64,000 nt of DNA from Marinilabiliales bacterium. Lineage in GTDB: Bacteria > Bacteroidota > Bacteroidia > Bacteroidales > ML635J-15. The stretch spans positions 124,001 to 188,000 of the forward strand of contig PKTB01000021.1 in NCBI GenBank assembly GCA_002869385.1, read 5' to 3'. Positions 48,860 through 59,810 of this stretch are shown piece after piece (position 1 is the first letter of the stretch; each line of letters begins with the position of its first letter). A program made the position numbers and the translations under genes. Below the pieces are notes generated by a model. It was not told the DNA's origin. It saw only the letters and a program-made list of their open reading frames with translations, and did not search any database.

Positions 48860-48867
48860 TAGTTTTG
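48860..48867 (+). promoter_or_regulatory. -7 element for the SAM adenosyltransferase gene
   Basis: TAGTTTTG between the divergent phoH and SAM hydrolase genes, 79 bp before the GTG at 48947. Confidence 0.4.
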
Positions 48868-48946
48868 TGGTAACAAATAAAACTAATTTTTAACTTTAAA
48901 CTGATTTTTTTTGAATCAAATTATTATTAATTTTTAACAATAAAAA

Positions 48947-49732
48947 GTGTCCGGAATAATAACATTAACAAGCGACTGGAAGAATAGCGATTACTATATT
49001 GGAGCTATTAAAGCCAGGATCATGGCAAGATTTCCTGACACTAAATTTGTTGACATTACACACAATATAGAATCATATTCTATTTCACAAGCAGCATTTA
49101 TTGTTAAAAATGCTTATAAAGAGTTCCCTAAAGGTAGTATTCATATTATTGCTGTTTACAGCGAACCTGACAAAAATGGAAAGATATTGGTAATCCAAGA
49201 TCATGAGCAGTACTTTATTCTTAATGATAATGTGTCCGCTAGTCTGATTTTTGATACAGAACCACAAAAAGTTGTTTTAATTGAAACAGGTTTTGGTTTT
49301 GAAGGTGCAAGTTTTACTGAGTATTCTATTTTTAGTCAATTAGCATTATTCATTTTGAAAGAAGGCGATATTTCAGAACTTGGTAACATCAGCAAAGAGT
49401 ATAAGAAAACACCTGAACTATTGCCACAATTAGAATCAGACACAATAAATGGCGAAGTTATTTATATCGATTCATTCGGTAATGCAATAACAAATATCCA
49501 TATTGACTTTTTTAACGAGAATGTTGCTGATTCACAATTTGAAGTTCTATTAAACTCTAATTTTTACAAGTCAAAGAAAATTCATAATGGATATAAACAA
49601 GTAGATAAAGGGGAAATTGTTTGCCTTTTTAATTCAATAGGACTATTAGAAATTGCTATCAGAGAAGGAAACGCTTCACAGTTGTTAAGTTTAAAAAGAG
49701 AGTCTGAAATAAGAGTGAAATACAATTTATGA
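48947..49732 (+). CDS. SAM hydroxide adenosyltransferase (DUF62/chlorinase-like)
   Basis: 261 residues from GTG. The N-terminal motif GIITLTSDWKNSDYYIGAIKA and DITHNIESYSISQAAFIV are family signatures; the C-terminal domain holds GEVIYIDSFGNAITNI with the Asp that binds SAM ribose. The family is named after chlorinases and fluorinases, but most bacterial members hydrolyse SAM to adenosine and methionine. Length and motifs favour the hydrolase. It is divergent from phoH and overlaps the next gene by 4 bp (ATGA). Confidence 0.88.
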   Translation: MSGIITLTSDWKNSDYYIGAIKARIMARFPDTKFVDITHNIESYSISQAAFIVKNAYKEFPKGSIHIIAVYSEPDKNGKILVIQDHEQYFILNDNVSASLIFDTEPQKVVLIETGFGFEGASFTEYSIFSQLALFILKEGDISELGNISKEYKKTPELLPQLESDTINGEVIYIDSFGNAITNIHIDFFNENVADSQFEVLLNSNFYKSKKIHNGYKQVDKGEIVCLFNSIGLLEIAIREGNASQLLSLKRESEIRVKYNL

Positions 49733-50847
49733 AGTTTAAGTCAATAATATTACTGTTTCTATTATTCTTTTCGAGTTTTGTTTTTTCTCAAAAAAACTAT
49801 TCAACAGAGATTAGACTAAACAATGGATTTGTAGCGCCTCATCGTATTGGTATGGAAGGCCTTGCTGAAAGACCTTCTTTTGGAACTGAATTAACTTTTT
49901 TCTATGATTTTGGTAAAACAAATTTCTACGATTATAAATATAATGATCCAATAACAGGTTTTGGCGTATCATGGCAAAATCTGGGTAATCCAGAATCTTT
50001 AGGACAATAATATGCAGTGTTTTCATTTATGGAGTTTAAACTTTTTAAAATAAAGCAAGCAGATTTTATCTCAAGAATAAATGGAGGCCTAACATATCTG
50101 ACTCAAAAATATGATAAGTTAGATAACACTGAAAATATCGCGATTGGCACAAATGTGAATTTCTACTTCAATTTAAATTTTGGTTTACATTATAAATTTA
50201 AAAATTCACCCTGGGCAATACGAACAACAGCGGGTTTAATTCACTTCTCAAATGGTTCAGTTATGAAACCTAATTTAGGGCTTAACCAGATAAATTTCAC
50301 TCTTGGATGCTCATATCAACTGAATAATTCTGAACGTTCAGAACCAGAAATTAATTTAACATCAAAACCCGAAAAAAGGCATGAATTCACGATAATGGGT
50401 ACAATAACGAGTTCTGACGATTATACAGTACAACCAAATAGTCGTGGTGGTGGATATCTTGCCAGTTCAGGAGCAATTGGCTATAATTACATTTATTCAA
50501 AAGTCGGTAAGCTGGGGGTTTCTGCGGATATTTTTTACAACGAAAATCTTGCTTATTATTTCGACACTAATTGGGATAACCTAATTATAGTTTATGACGA
50601 CCCAAAAGATATTATCAGAGCCGGGATTAGTATTGGACATGAATTATGTTACAAAAAGATCTCTTTTTTAAGTTATGTGGGTGTTTATTACTACAATAAA
50701 GTTAAACCCCATGACTTCTTGTATTCCAGATTTGGATTGCGTTATTATATATTTAAAAACGTGTTTATTAATGCAACTCTAAAAGCCTACGGTTTTAAAG
50801 CTCATTATATAGAATCAGGTATAGGATTTAGCTTTAAAGCAAAGTAA
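49729..50847 (+). pseudogene. PagL-like acyloxyacyl hydrolase, outer-membrane, one in-frame stop
   Basis: The frame runs from ATG 49729 to TAA 50845-50847 and is cut by TAA at 50008-50010; YAVFSFMEFKLF continues directly. Signal peptide (MKFKSIILLFLLFFSSFVFS), then amphipathic beta strands of an outer-membrane barrel. LIHFSNGSVMKPNLGLN carries the His-Ser of the lipid A 3-O-deacylase (PagL) family. Such enzymes remove an acyl chain from lipid A and so alter the outer leaflet. The Bacteroidota forms are longer than Pseudomonas PagL, with a second barrel half here (about 210-370). The start overlaps the SAM hydrolase stop, so the two are co-translated. Confidence 0.82.
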
Positions 50848-52914
50848 TTACTTAACTTTATTTAGCTTAAGTATTTTTGTTCCTTTGGTTGTAATTACCT
50901 TAATAAGATACAATCCGGGGCTGCGACCTTCAAAAGCATTCCTTGCATTGTACACAGACTCACTAGTTTTTGTCTCAAATATTTTACGTCCCATATTATC
51001 AAAAATCTGGATTGTATATTCATCAGAATCCAATTGATTTTCAATAAATACTTCATCCTCACTTGGATTAGGGAAAATGCTAATTAAGTCTGTACTAATT
51101 ATTTGGTTCACACTATTTGAATAACTAAACTAAAACTCATCTATATACAGTGTGTTACCACCTCCTGCTTCAGCCTCAACAATAAGTCTAAGGTTTTCTC
51201 CATCGAGTTTAGAAGGGTCAATGAGAAAACTATGTGTCTTCCAATGTGAACTCATTGGTACATAAGTTCCATATGCCGATGTTGTTGTAGATATCAAAGT
51301 AGAACCAGATATAAAGTGGATTATTCTTAATGAATCCCCACATGAGGTTGATAAGAAAAACTTAAGTCTGTCTCCACTTCCTTCACCAGAAATACCGTAT
51401 GCAGATTTAAAACTCACTAATATTGGTTTGTCAAATTCAGTAATTCGAATATTAGGTAGGTATAACCTATTTAAGGTACCAATATCATTCCTTTTATTCA
51501 TAATTCTCAAACCATCACCATCATAACCATAACTGGTTTGCTCCCAATTTTCTTCTCCTCTTGATTCGAGATAGAAATCATTGTTATCATTACCGGTTAT
51601 CTTTGGAAAAGTAGAAGTCTCAAAAGATTCTGTATAAGGCAAAGTATATCCGTCAGATTTATCATATGCTCTTATGTATTCCTGACTTATTTTCTGGTCA
51701 TTTGAGACTGAATTATAAGAAGTTAAAGTAACGTCATAAGCTCCTTTTGTATCATATGTAACAACAGGAAACTCAGAATTTGAAGCAGTTGGATTACCTC
51801 CCTCAAACACCCATGATCGTGAATCAATCTCATCAGTACCGTATGTTAGATCGTTATATTCAACAGTAAAACCTTGACAACCAATACGTTTTGACCCCAT
51901 AAAATCAGCAACAGGTGGGCAAGTTTCAGGAATATAATCATCACTTGTTCCAGTTGCAAGGAGATTTGCTTCTGAATGCAAATTATTTCGACCTGAGACA
52001 TCAGAGTTTAATACAGCTCTCATTTCATCTGCCTGTCCCCAAGTAAACATTTTAGTACAATAAGAATACTCCATAAAGTTTTGGGTGTTATCCAAAGACC
52101 CACAAGTTACTGCAGAGAGTGCACATGTTGTATGCCCAATTGTATTTGGTGTATCCTCAATACCGTCGTCTATTTCACAATTTGAACTTACTTCAGGATC
52201 GTTTGTGTGACCCCAAGGGTGTCCAAGATTTAAATAATGACCGACTTCATGGGTTAATGTACTTCCTCTGGTATAACTACTTGTACCTGTATAACCAACA
52301 TAATCATGTAATAAAATGACTCCATCACGTCCATATGGGGCTGTTCCAGGATAATATGACCAACCGGCAGCTCCTCCGCTTAAATTATTTACAACCCATA
52401 CATTAAGATACATTTCATGAGGCCATGTTGGAGCAGCTTCTTTAGCATCTTCTCCACCACCAAACGTTGTTTCAGATACAGTTCTTGTAACCCCAATAGT
52501 ACAGTTTCCATAATGATCTTTTCGAGCCAATCTAAATTCAATATCGCAATCTGCTGCAATATTTTTAAATTCATCAACAATATTTGCGGTATCAGATCTA
52601 AGATGATTAAAATCCCAATTCATAAAGTCTATGGCATCCTGAATTTGTTCGTATGAAATATTCTCGACACCATAATAATGTACAATATGAAAAACTACAG
52701 GAATTATGTATACTTCTGGTTCTTTGGGGGAATTTGCAATATAATTATCAACAAACAAGCGAAGTTTTTCTCGCTCCTTTAAAATGTCAGGATTTTCCTC
52801 TAAAAGTTTTAGATAAATTTCATCTGTGTCACAATGCCAAGGCTCTTCTTCCTGGGCAAAAAGGAATGATGTAAATATCGTTAAAAATGATGCAAAAAAC
52901 AGTAATCTTCTCAT
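50848..52914 (-). pseudogene. M43-family zinc metalloprotease with T9SS domain, one in-frame stop
   Basis: The frame runs from ATG 52914 to TAA 50848 and is cut by TAG at 51130-51132, before FSYSNSVNQ and the sorting domain. Signal peptide (about 1-20), then a pappalysin-type (M43) protease with zinc motif THEVGHYLNLGHPWGH (His-Glu-x-x-His...His) and the Met-turn region NFMEYSYCTKMFTWGQ. A PKD-like domain follows (DLTYGTDEIDSRSWVFEGG), then a jelly-roll domain closing GNTLYIDEF. The T9SS domain is IFPNPSEDEVFI ... SPGLYLIKV. An extracellular protease. The ordinary DEF-x-F reading at the stop suggests GAG. Without read-through it would lack the export signal. Converges on the PagL-like gene with no gap. 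Confidence 0.88.
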
Positions 52915-52939
52915 AACAAAAATTTATTCATCAAATAAA

Positions 52940-52947
52940 CAAATTTA
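52940..52947 (-). promoter_or_regulatory. -7 element for the M43 protease
   Basis: Reads TAAATTTG on the minus strand, 26 bp before the ATG at 52914; suggests separate transcription from the peptidase pair upstream. Confidence 0.4.
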
Positions 52948-53010
52948 CATTTGTTTTAGTTGCATCAAAAATCAAGTTTTATACAAAATTATTCAGATTA
53001 AATAAAAAAC

Positions 53011-56000
53011 CTAATTCACAATAATTTTATGCTTTTGAATAGAATCTTTGTAAACCATGTCAATATAATATATTCCTGGCATCCAATCATCTACATCAAT
53101 ATCAATGGAAAAGCTCTTTACAGACTTATTTAGAACAAGTTGGCCAAGTGAGTTTATTACCTTAATTTCTTGTATTTCCGCATTCGATTTTATGTGTAAT
53201 AAATCTTTTGTTGGATTAGGATATATACTAATATTTGTTTTTACATCATTTACTACACCTACAGGATCCAAAACAGTAAGATTTACCGGTATTGTGATTG
53301 TATCAGTACTAGCAAATATTTTAAGATTACAAGAGTATTCACCAGGAATCATTCCGGTTGTATTAAAATCAAGAATAATTTCATCTTCCTGACCAATTCC
53401 TAAAGCTCCTTCTGTTGTTTGAGCTGAAATCCAGGTAATTGTAGGTCCAAAGTTAATAATTGTAAGTGAACTGTCAATAAAATGTGGTTCTGCGCCATAA
53501 ATATCTCCTGTCATCGTATAATTTACGGTCATATCACCATAAAAATCTTCATTTATTCTACCATAAACAGTTGTATTAGCAATTTCTCCACCAACAATTA
53601 ATCCCCAACCATCAGCATTTTCACCAAACCAAGTAAATTCTGCACCATCTCCGGGAGTTCCATCTGTTAATAATAATGTATCTTCAGATTGGTCAAAATA
53701 GTCAGTTAGAGAATCGATGTAGAAACCTTCTGGAAAATCCATTATAATTTCCTCTATCCACTCAGCATCATCAGATAAATTTAAAGCAGTAAATACCCAT
53801 TCAACAGTATCACAAGCATGAAAACTATTAGCTGAGCAAGAAATAGAAGAGCCTAAAACACTTCGATTCTTTGTCAACCAAGGAACATCATCAAATATTT
53901 CTATTTCATAAGTAATAATCCCACCTCCTTGGTTTGAAATATATAAAGTCTCCGTATCATTTTCGTCATGATACATAGATTTGTTTATTTCAGTAGTACT
54001 AATTGTTAACAAAGGTACTGCATCATAGATTGAAGGAAACTCAATTAAATCAATCCAAGCACAGTCATCATTTGCATCAACAGAGCCATCTTTATGATAT
54101 ACCCATTTAAAATTATGCACCCCTGCATAAACAGGGTAAACAACCTGCGACCAATCAACAATTCCATCCCATCTGCCTTGCTCCACATCATCAATATAAA
54201 ATGCTAAATAATCCCAGTTATCATTATTTGTATCATCTTCACAACTTACCTTTCTAAAGAACTTTATCTGACCAGCAGAAATTACTTCAAGTTCTATTTC
54301 TAAAACTGAATTTTGCTCATGAACGATATCTCCAGATTTTAAACAATATGTACCTTCGAATGGATTTTCATCTGTTATAAACCAATCTACATCACCACTT
54401 TGTGACCAATTATAGGTTTCTAATCCGGCTGTTTCCCAATCTTCAAATACTTTACCTATACTAACATAACCTTCAATATCATTTTCATAACCATTATCTC
54501 CTGTAATATGAAAGTTCAAAACTGCAACATGCCCTACAGGACAAGTCGGATCAGATGTAAAATTGAATGTAGCATACATATTTATAAAAGGATTCATGCT
54601 CCCTAAATTATATGTATCTGAATTGATAGTTAAAAATGTGTCAGAACTTGTAACAGTAACAATTGCATTATGCAAAACTATCCCTCCTTCATTAACGAAC
54701 GTGTATATAACATCAGAAGTTTCATCAATATCCAGAAGGTTATTATCTGAATCGTCAACAATATATTCAAGCAATTCAATATCAGCAGTATATACAGATT
54801 CTATTAGATCTATTTCCCATTTACTTGCTCCGGTTTCAGCAACTAAATGTAAAGTAATTTCTTCTTCATTATAGAAATTAAAGTTTACATCAAAATTAAA
54901 TGCATTTGCAATAGGTAATTCTTCAAGAGGATTCAAACTCGTAATCAACTCTGTTCCATCGTTAATAGTAACATCTGTATTTTCACAAGTAAGTGTCAAA
55001 GTAAGGTCTGACATAATGGATTAAGTTGCGTTACGAACAGTTAAATTCACATCAACATTTTCACCCCATTCTATCTGATCATTATTACTTGTAACAATTT
55101 CATAATCAATTATCAATCCTTCAGTAGAAATAGGGATAGTCTTTTTATCAACCATTCCTTTCGCATCTGTTACTTTGAAATTCAACGGATATGCAAGTAT
55201 TTCATCAGTTGGAGTACCGGTAAGTAGCCCATCTTCGGATAGCGTGAAAATTTCAGGTGGTGTCATAGGTACAAATTCATAACCTATACCGGATATGCTT
55301 TCCATCCCTCCACTCTGAGGAGTATATGTATAATTTAATAAATCACCATAAGAAACTCCAGATGACCATACCTGATCATTTGTAGGTGTTATATCATTAT
55401 AATAAATTGAAACTGTACCATCGCTCTCCAATTGCATGGATACATCTATACCTGAGCCCTCCCATCTAATAACATAATAATCGGCACCACTTGTGTAATA
55501 TACATTAAATGTTGTATTTGAGAAAAATGCTGCAATACTCTTACGATGTAAAAAGCTAACAGAATTAGCACTCCAGCTATTGTTATTGTATGGCAAACTA
55601 TATGATTCACCTGTAAAGTCAATCAGCCCATTTGTTTTTAAATAAAATCCTGTATATGTTTCTCCATAAAACTCAAATTCAAATGGTAAATCAATATAAG
55701 TACCTGACAAATTTGTAGTAGCTGCAGGTAATGCTCCTGCCATTTCAGACATTGAATAATCCATATCAAATTCCCATCTATAGGGAGATGTTCCACCTGT
55801 TGCCTCCATTTGATATTCATAATCATGATATACATTTGCATTTGGTAAAGTCGCTGTTGTTATTTCAGGAGAATCAAAAACAGGAGTATGTTCTACACTC
55901 ACTGTTGTCACACCGTTTTGAACAATAGAAACATTGGACTCACTACATGCATACTCAACAGGAGAACCGGTATAATAATCAATCAATGAAAAACTCTGAA

Positions 56001-57282
56001 TCTCACCACTTCCCCAACTATCATCATCATTTTCAAGAACCTGAAAAAAGAATTTCAATGGAGTCCCTGAATTAAAATGATGTAAAAGAGGACTTACATC
56101 TAAACCTAATTCAATGTATTTTGCATCTTCCTCTGTGCCTCCTTGCATAGACTGTTCTCCACCTTGATAATCCACAATTGGAAAACTCATATAATAATCT
56201 GGTTCGGTAGCAGTCAAATTAGAACTTACACCAGCCATAATTTTAATTCTCTGCCTGTTGGAATAATACAAATTAACTTTATAAGTTAACAATGGAGAGT
56301 ATTCTTTAATAGGATACAATACATTAGCTGTATGATTCCATATTCCACCTTCATTTGAAGCCAAAGCTAGTGTTCTATACATCATCCATCCATCATAAGG
56401 TGTACCGTATGTATTATTCATTTTAAACCCACCAATTTCCCAATCACGTGGGTCTACAATTCCATCACCAGTAATATCAATATCGTTAGTATAATATCCA
56501 TCTCCATTAAAATCCCATCTAATAGAATCGTTATAACCGGTTATTGTAATACCATGGTTTGGTGATGCCCCCCAACTAATAATAACTTTTTCTCCAGCAT
56601 GTTCTGTTCCGAAAGGAAGTGTATTTGTAGGACTCTGATATTGAGAATAGAAAAATGCCATGCCGCCAATATCAGAACCATCAAGATGATCATTAAGCCA
56701 GTGTTTTAGTGTCATTATTCCTTCTTCTGTGGAACAATTAATTGCATAAGCTTTACTTATTCTATTGTGCATACCTTCATAATACTCATCATATCCCGAC
56801 ATAAATCTTTGATCTCCACCATAATCATGAGTTCCGCCATCTGTTACCATATTAGGATTTCCAACGATTTTTAAAACTGCTAAAGAATGGTAATAACTAG
56901 CACCATGATAACCATTACCGCCATTCTCCCAATTCCAGGTAAAATGAGTAGGATATTTATTTTCTGTTAAACTTCCATCAAGTTCTCTAATTATATTAAT
57001 TTCGTATGTAAAGCCATTTCCAACACATGCAGCCTGGCCACAACATAAACCACTCTGCTGAAATAAGCCTGAATAACAGGTCTGTATAGTATTATCTACC
57101 TCGTAAGGTACAGATTTATTTTTATACGATACCGGTAGTTTCAATTCAGGAAGACTCGCTAACTCAATTTGCTCTTTATGTGTTAAAGATTTTAAAGTAA
57201 GCTGTTCAGGATTTACATCCTTTTGTGAATACAGTAAACTGCTTGAAATGATTAATGCAACAAATATTACACTTATTCTCAT
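53011..57282 (-). pseudogene. Papain-like (C1) secreted peptidase with T9SS domain, one in-frame stop
   Basis: The frame runs from ATG 57282 to TAA 53011 and is cut by TAA at 55021-55023, before SIMSDLTLTLTCEN. Signal peptide, then a C1-type peptidase domain: catalytic Cys region SGLCCGQAACVGNGF (about 75-90), His in NHGITITGYND (about 245), and the papain Asn region as MNNTYGTPYDGWMMY. Between His and Asn is inserted a calcium-binding dockerin/EF-like stretch (DFNGDGYYTND, ITGDGIVDPRDWE). Beta domains, a putative Ig domain and a T9SS domain (IYPNPTKDLLHI ... MPGIYYIDM) follow. It lies 3 bp after its paralogue, so the two share a transcript. About 1423 residues in all. Confidence 0.82.
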
Positions 57283-57285
57283 ATT

Positions 57286-59733
57286 TTATATTTTTACAAT
57301 TTTATGATGATACAATTGATCATTTATCTTTATTTCGATATAATATATCCCATCCTTAAATTGAGAAAGATTTAAAGAATAGAGTTTTGAATTACTAATA
57401 ATGTCATTATATACTTTCTTTCCGGTCCCATTAAAAACATAAATCACAGCATTTTCATAATCAAATTTACTTAAATCCACAATAATATTTGATTCAACAG
57501 GATTTGGATATATTGATAAGACGTTAGAATCTACAATTTTGTTTTCTATTTTAGTCGTCAATTCATATTGAACAACATTTGAAATACCATTTGCATCAGT
57601 TAGCTTAACTCTGAATGGGTAATTATTTACAACACCTGTCTCACCATAAAGGACACCACTTTGATTAATATAAAGACCTGTTGGTACTGATGTTGTACTT
57701 ATTGTAATACAAGTGTTTGGAGATGGGATTTCATCCATCCAAATCATAGTATTATCTGATTGATTTCCAAACGAAATTCCACCAATATTGGAAAAAATGG
57801 ATTTTAGGTTCTCATTTCCATACTTAAATTTTATTGTTCCATCCGCAGATAACTCACAAGCAAAATTACTAGAGGTCCATGGCTCTGAATATCTATCAGA
57901 TCCTTGCCATCGAATCCTTATAGTATCTTCCTCTATCTCATACCACATTCCATCACCAGTTTCAAAATCATTTATTAGACTATATCTTGCAAGTGGTGCA
58001 ATGACCTTCTCATTTATAAAAAATGGATATAAATGCTCGCGAAATTGGGTCCATACATTAGTGGTGGAAAAAGGCAAGATATAGCCATTAGTATGTACTC
58101 TGATTGCATCTGTTTCTTGCTTCCCAAAGGGAAAGTTAAAAGGTAAATCAATATCAACAACTCCGTCAAAATCTTCATCAGGAGTAAGCTTCGTTCCTTC
58201 AAACTCATCAAAACTCTCAGTTGAATACATATAATCTACAACTGGCAACAGTTCCCATTTATAAGGTGGTGTCCCACCTGAATATTCCAAAGGATACCAA
58301 ATAGAACTTTCACTTGTTAATACAGGCAGACTTTCTGTGGATATTATAGGAATATCATGCGAATCCAATGTTACATTAACATTTACTACCGTTTCTGAAT
58401 CATTATTTAAATCAGTTATAGTATTATAAGTATATTCTTGTGAAACAGACCCACTATAATCAATAACAGTAAATTCTTGAATCTCTCCTTCATAATTCCC
58501 ACTTGGGTCAGCTTCTGTGACAATTAAAAAGATTTTTGCTTCCTTATCGTTATTAAAATACTCTAATAAAGGTGTAATATCCAGACCAAACTCAATTGTT
58601 TTGTCAGCTTCTGATGTACTTCCTTGCATATAGAAATTCCCACACTGAAAATTAAATATTGAGAAATCTCTAACATACTCCCATGTTTCAGAGTCAATAT
58701 CTGCAGAAATTCCAACTTTCACTTTAATCGCTTGTCTAGAAGTGTGCTTTAATCTTATTTTTGCTGTCAATAAAGGTTCGTAATCAATTTTTGGTTCTAG
58801 AACATGTACATAATTATTTAGTATTCCTCCTTCTGGATACGCATCGGCAAAACACTTATACATCATCCAGCAATATCCTGATCCTTGCCATGAAGGACCA
58901 AAACTTTCTGCTAACTTAAATCCTCCTTTTTCATAATCCCGTACATCAATTTGTCCGTCACCATTTAAATCAATATCATTGGTATATTCACCATCGTCAT
59001 TATAATCAAAACAAACATTATCATCGTATCCCACGATTGTTCTAGCATGTAGTGCATCATCACCACATTTTGTTATTACATATTCACCTTCGTGTGGGGT
59101 TCCTGAGTCAAAATCTGTAGCACCTCCAGTAGCAATATTTGCAAGAAAAGTAGCTGTGCCACCAAAGTACTCACTCCCACAGTTATCATAAACCCATGAT
59201 TTCAAAGTAGTTAAACCATTAATCGTATTTGTCCTAATTTTATAATATTCATCAATCCGATTATGCATTAAGTTGTAATATTGCTCGTATCCACTTATCC
59301 ATATTGAACTATCACGTTGAATATCTGATTCGCACTCGCCTAGGATTGGAACCCCGAGCTGCTTCATCATCTCCATACTAATTATATAATTATCCCCATA
59401 CCACCCTGTACCACCGTTACCAAAATTCCATGGAAAATAAACAGAATATTGATTTTCCATTAATGATGAATTTAGATCTTTACGTTTGTTTGTTTCAAAA
59501 GTCATCATGTAATACGAGCATGCAACCTGATTACAAACCCAATCTGTTTGTAAATATACAGGAGGCAAATATTCTGACTCAGTAAAATCCACAGCAGATG
59601 GTAAAAACTCTTCATAATACTCCACCCCTTCTTCATTTAATTCAATATAGCCATCCTGAATTGTAATTTTACTCTGTGCAAAAATCATCAAGCCATTTAA
59701 CAGAAAAATAACTATTATTTGGATCTCTTTCAT
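57286..59733 (-). CDS. Papain-like (C1) secreted peptidase with T9SS domain, intact paralogue
   Basis: 815 residues from ATG 59733, chosen because the signal peptide MKEIQIIVIFLLNGLMIFAQ starts there; the longer frame to 59865 would run into uvrB. Catalytic Cys region DWVCNQVACSYYMMTFE, His in DDALHARTIVGYDD, then an acidic calcium-loop insert (DYNDDGEYTND, LNGDGQIDVRDYE), then KLAESFGPSWQGSGYCWMMY, which matches the papain Asn segment but has Glu or Ser where Asn is expected. Beta domains and a T9SS domain follow (IYPNPVESNIIV ... KDGIYYIEI). A changed third catalytic residue leaves activity uncertain. It heads an operon with the larger paralogue. Confidence 0.82.
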   Translation of the reverse strand: MKEIQIIVIFLLNGLMIFAQSKITIQDGYIELNEEGVEYYEEFLPSAVDFTESEYLPPVYLQTDWVCNQVACSYYMMTFETNKRKDLNSSLMENQYSVYFPWNFGNGGTGWYGDNYIISMEMMKQLGVPILGECESDIQRDSSIWISGYEQYYNLMHNRIDEYYKIRTNTINGLTTLKSWVYDNCGSEYFGGTATFLANIATGGATDFDSGTPHEGEYVITKCGDDALHARTIVGYDDNVCFDYNDDGEYTNDIDLNGDGQIDVRDYEKGGFKLAESFGPSWQGSGYCWMMYKCFADAYPEGGILNNYVHVLEPKIDYEPLLTAKIRLKHTSRQAIKVKVGISADIDSETWEYVRDFSIFNFQCGNFYMQGSTSEADKTIEFGLDITPLLEYFNNDKEAKIFLIVTEADPSGNYEGEIQEFTVIDYSGSVSQEYTYNTITDLNNDSETVVNVNVTLDSHDIPIISTESLPVLTSESSIWYPLEYSGGTPPYKWELLPVVDYMYSTESFDEFEGTKLTPDEDFDGVVDIDLPFNFPFGKQETDAIRVHTNGYILPFSTTNVWTQFREHLYPFFINEKVIAPLARYSLINDFETGDGMWYEIEEDTIRIRWQGSDRYSEPWTSSNFACELSADGTIKFKYGNENLKSIFSNIGGISFGNQSDNTMIWMDEIPSPNTCITISTTSVPTGLYINQSGVLYGETGVVNNYPFRVKLTDANGISNVVQYELTTKIENKIVDSNVLSIYPNPVESNIIVDLSKFDYENAVIYVFNGTGKKVYNDIISNSKLYSLNLSQFKDGIYYIEIKINDQLYHHKIVKI

Positions 59734-59777
59734 AAAGGATTTTTTTGCAATATACTCAATTTTTGAAGTATTTATGG

Positions 59778-59785
59778 TAATTTTG
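59778..59785 (+). promoter_or_regulatory. -7 element for uvrB
   Basis: TAATTTTG, 25 bp before the uvrB ATG at 59811, in the gap divergent to the peptidase operon. Confidence 0.45.
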
Positions 59786-59810
59786 TCAAATATCATACTA
59801 CTAGATTTTA

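Noticed and set aside
642-55023. Alternative genetic code or specific stop-codon recoding
   Set aside because: TAA, TAG and TGA are all affected and stand for different amino acids, and the same codons end genes normally throughout the window.
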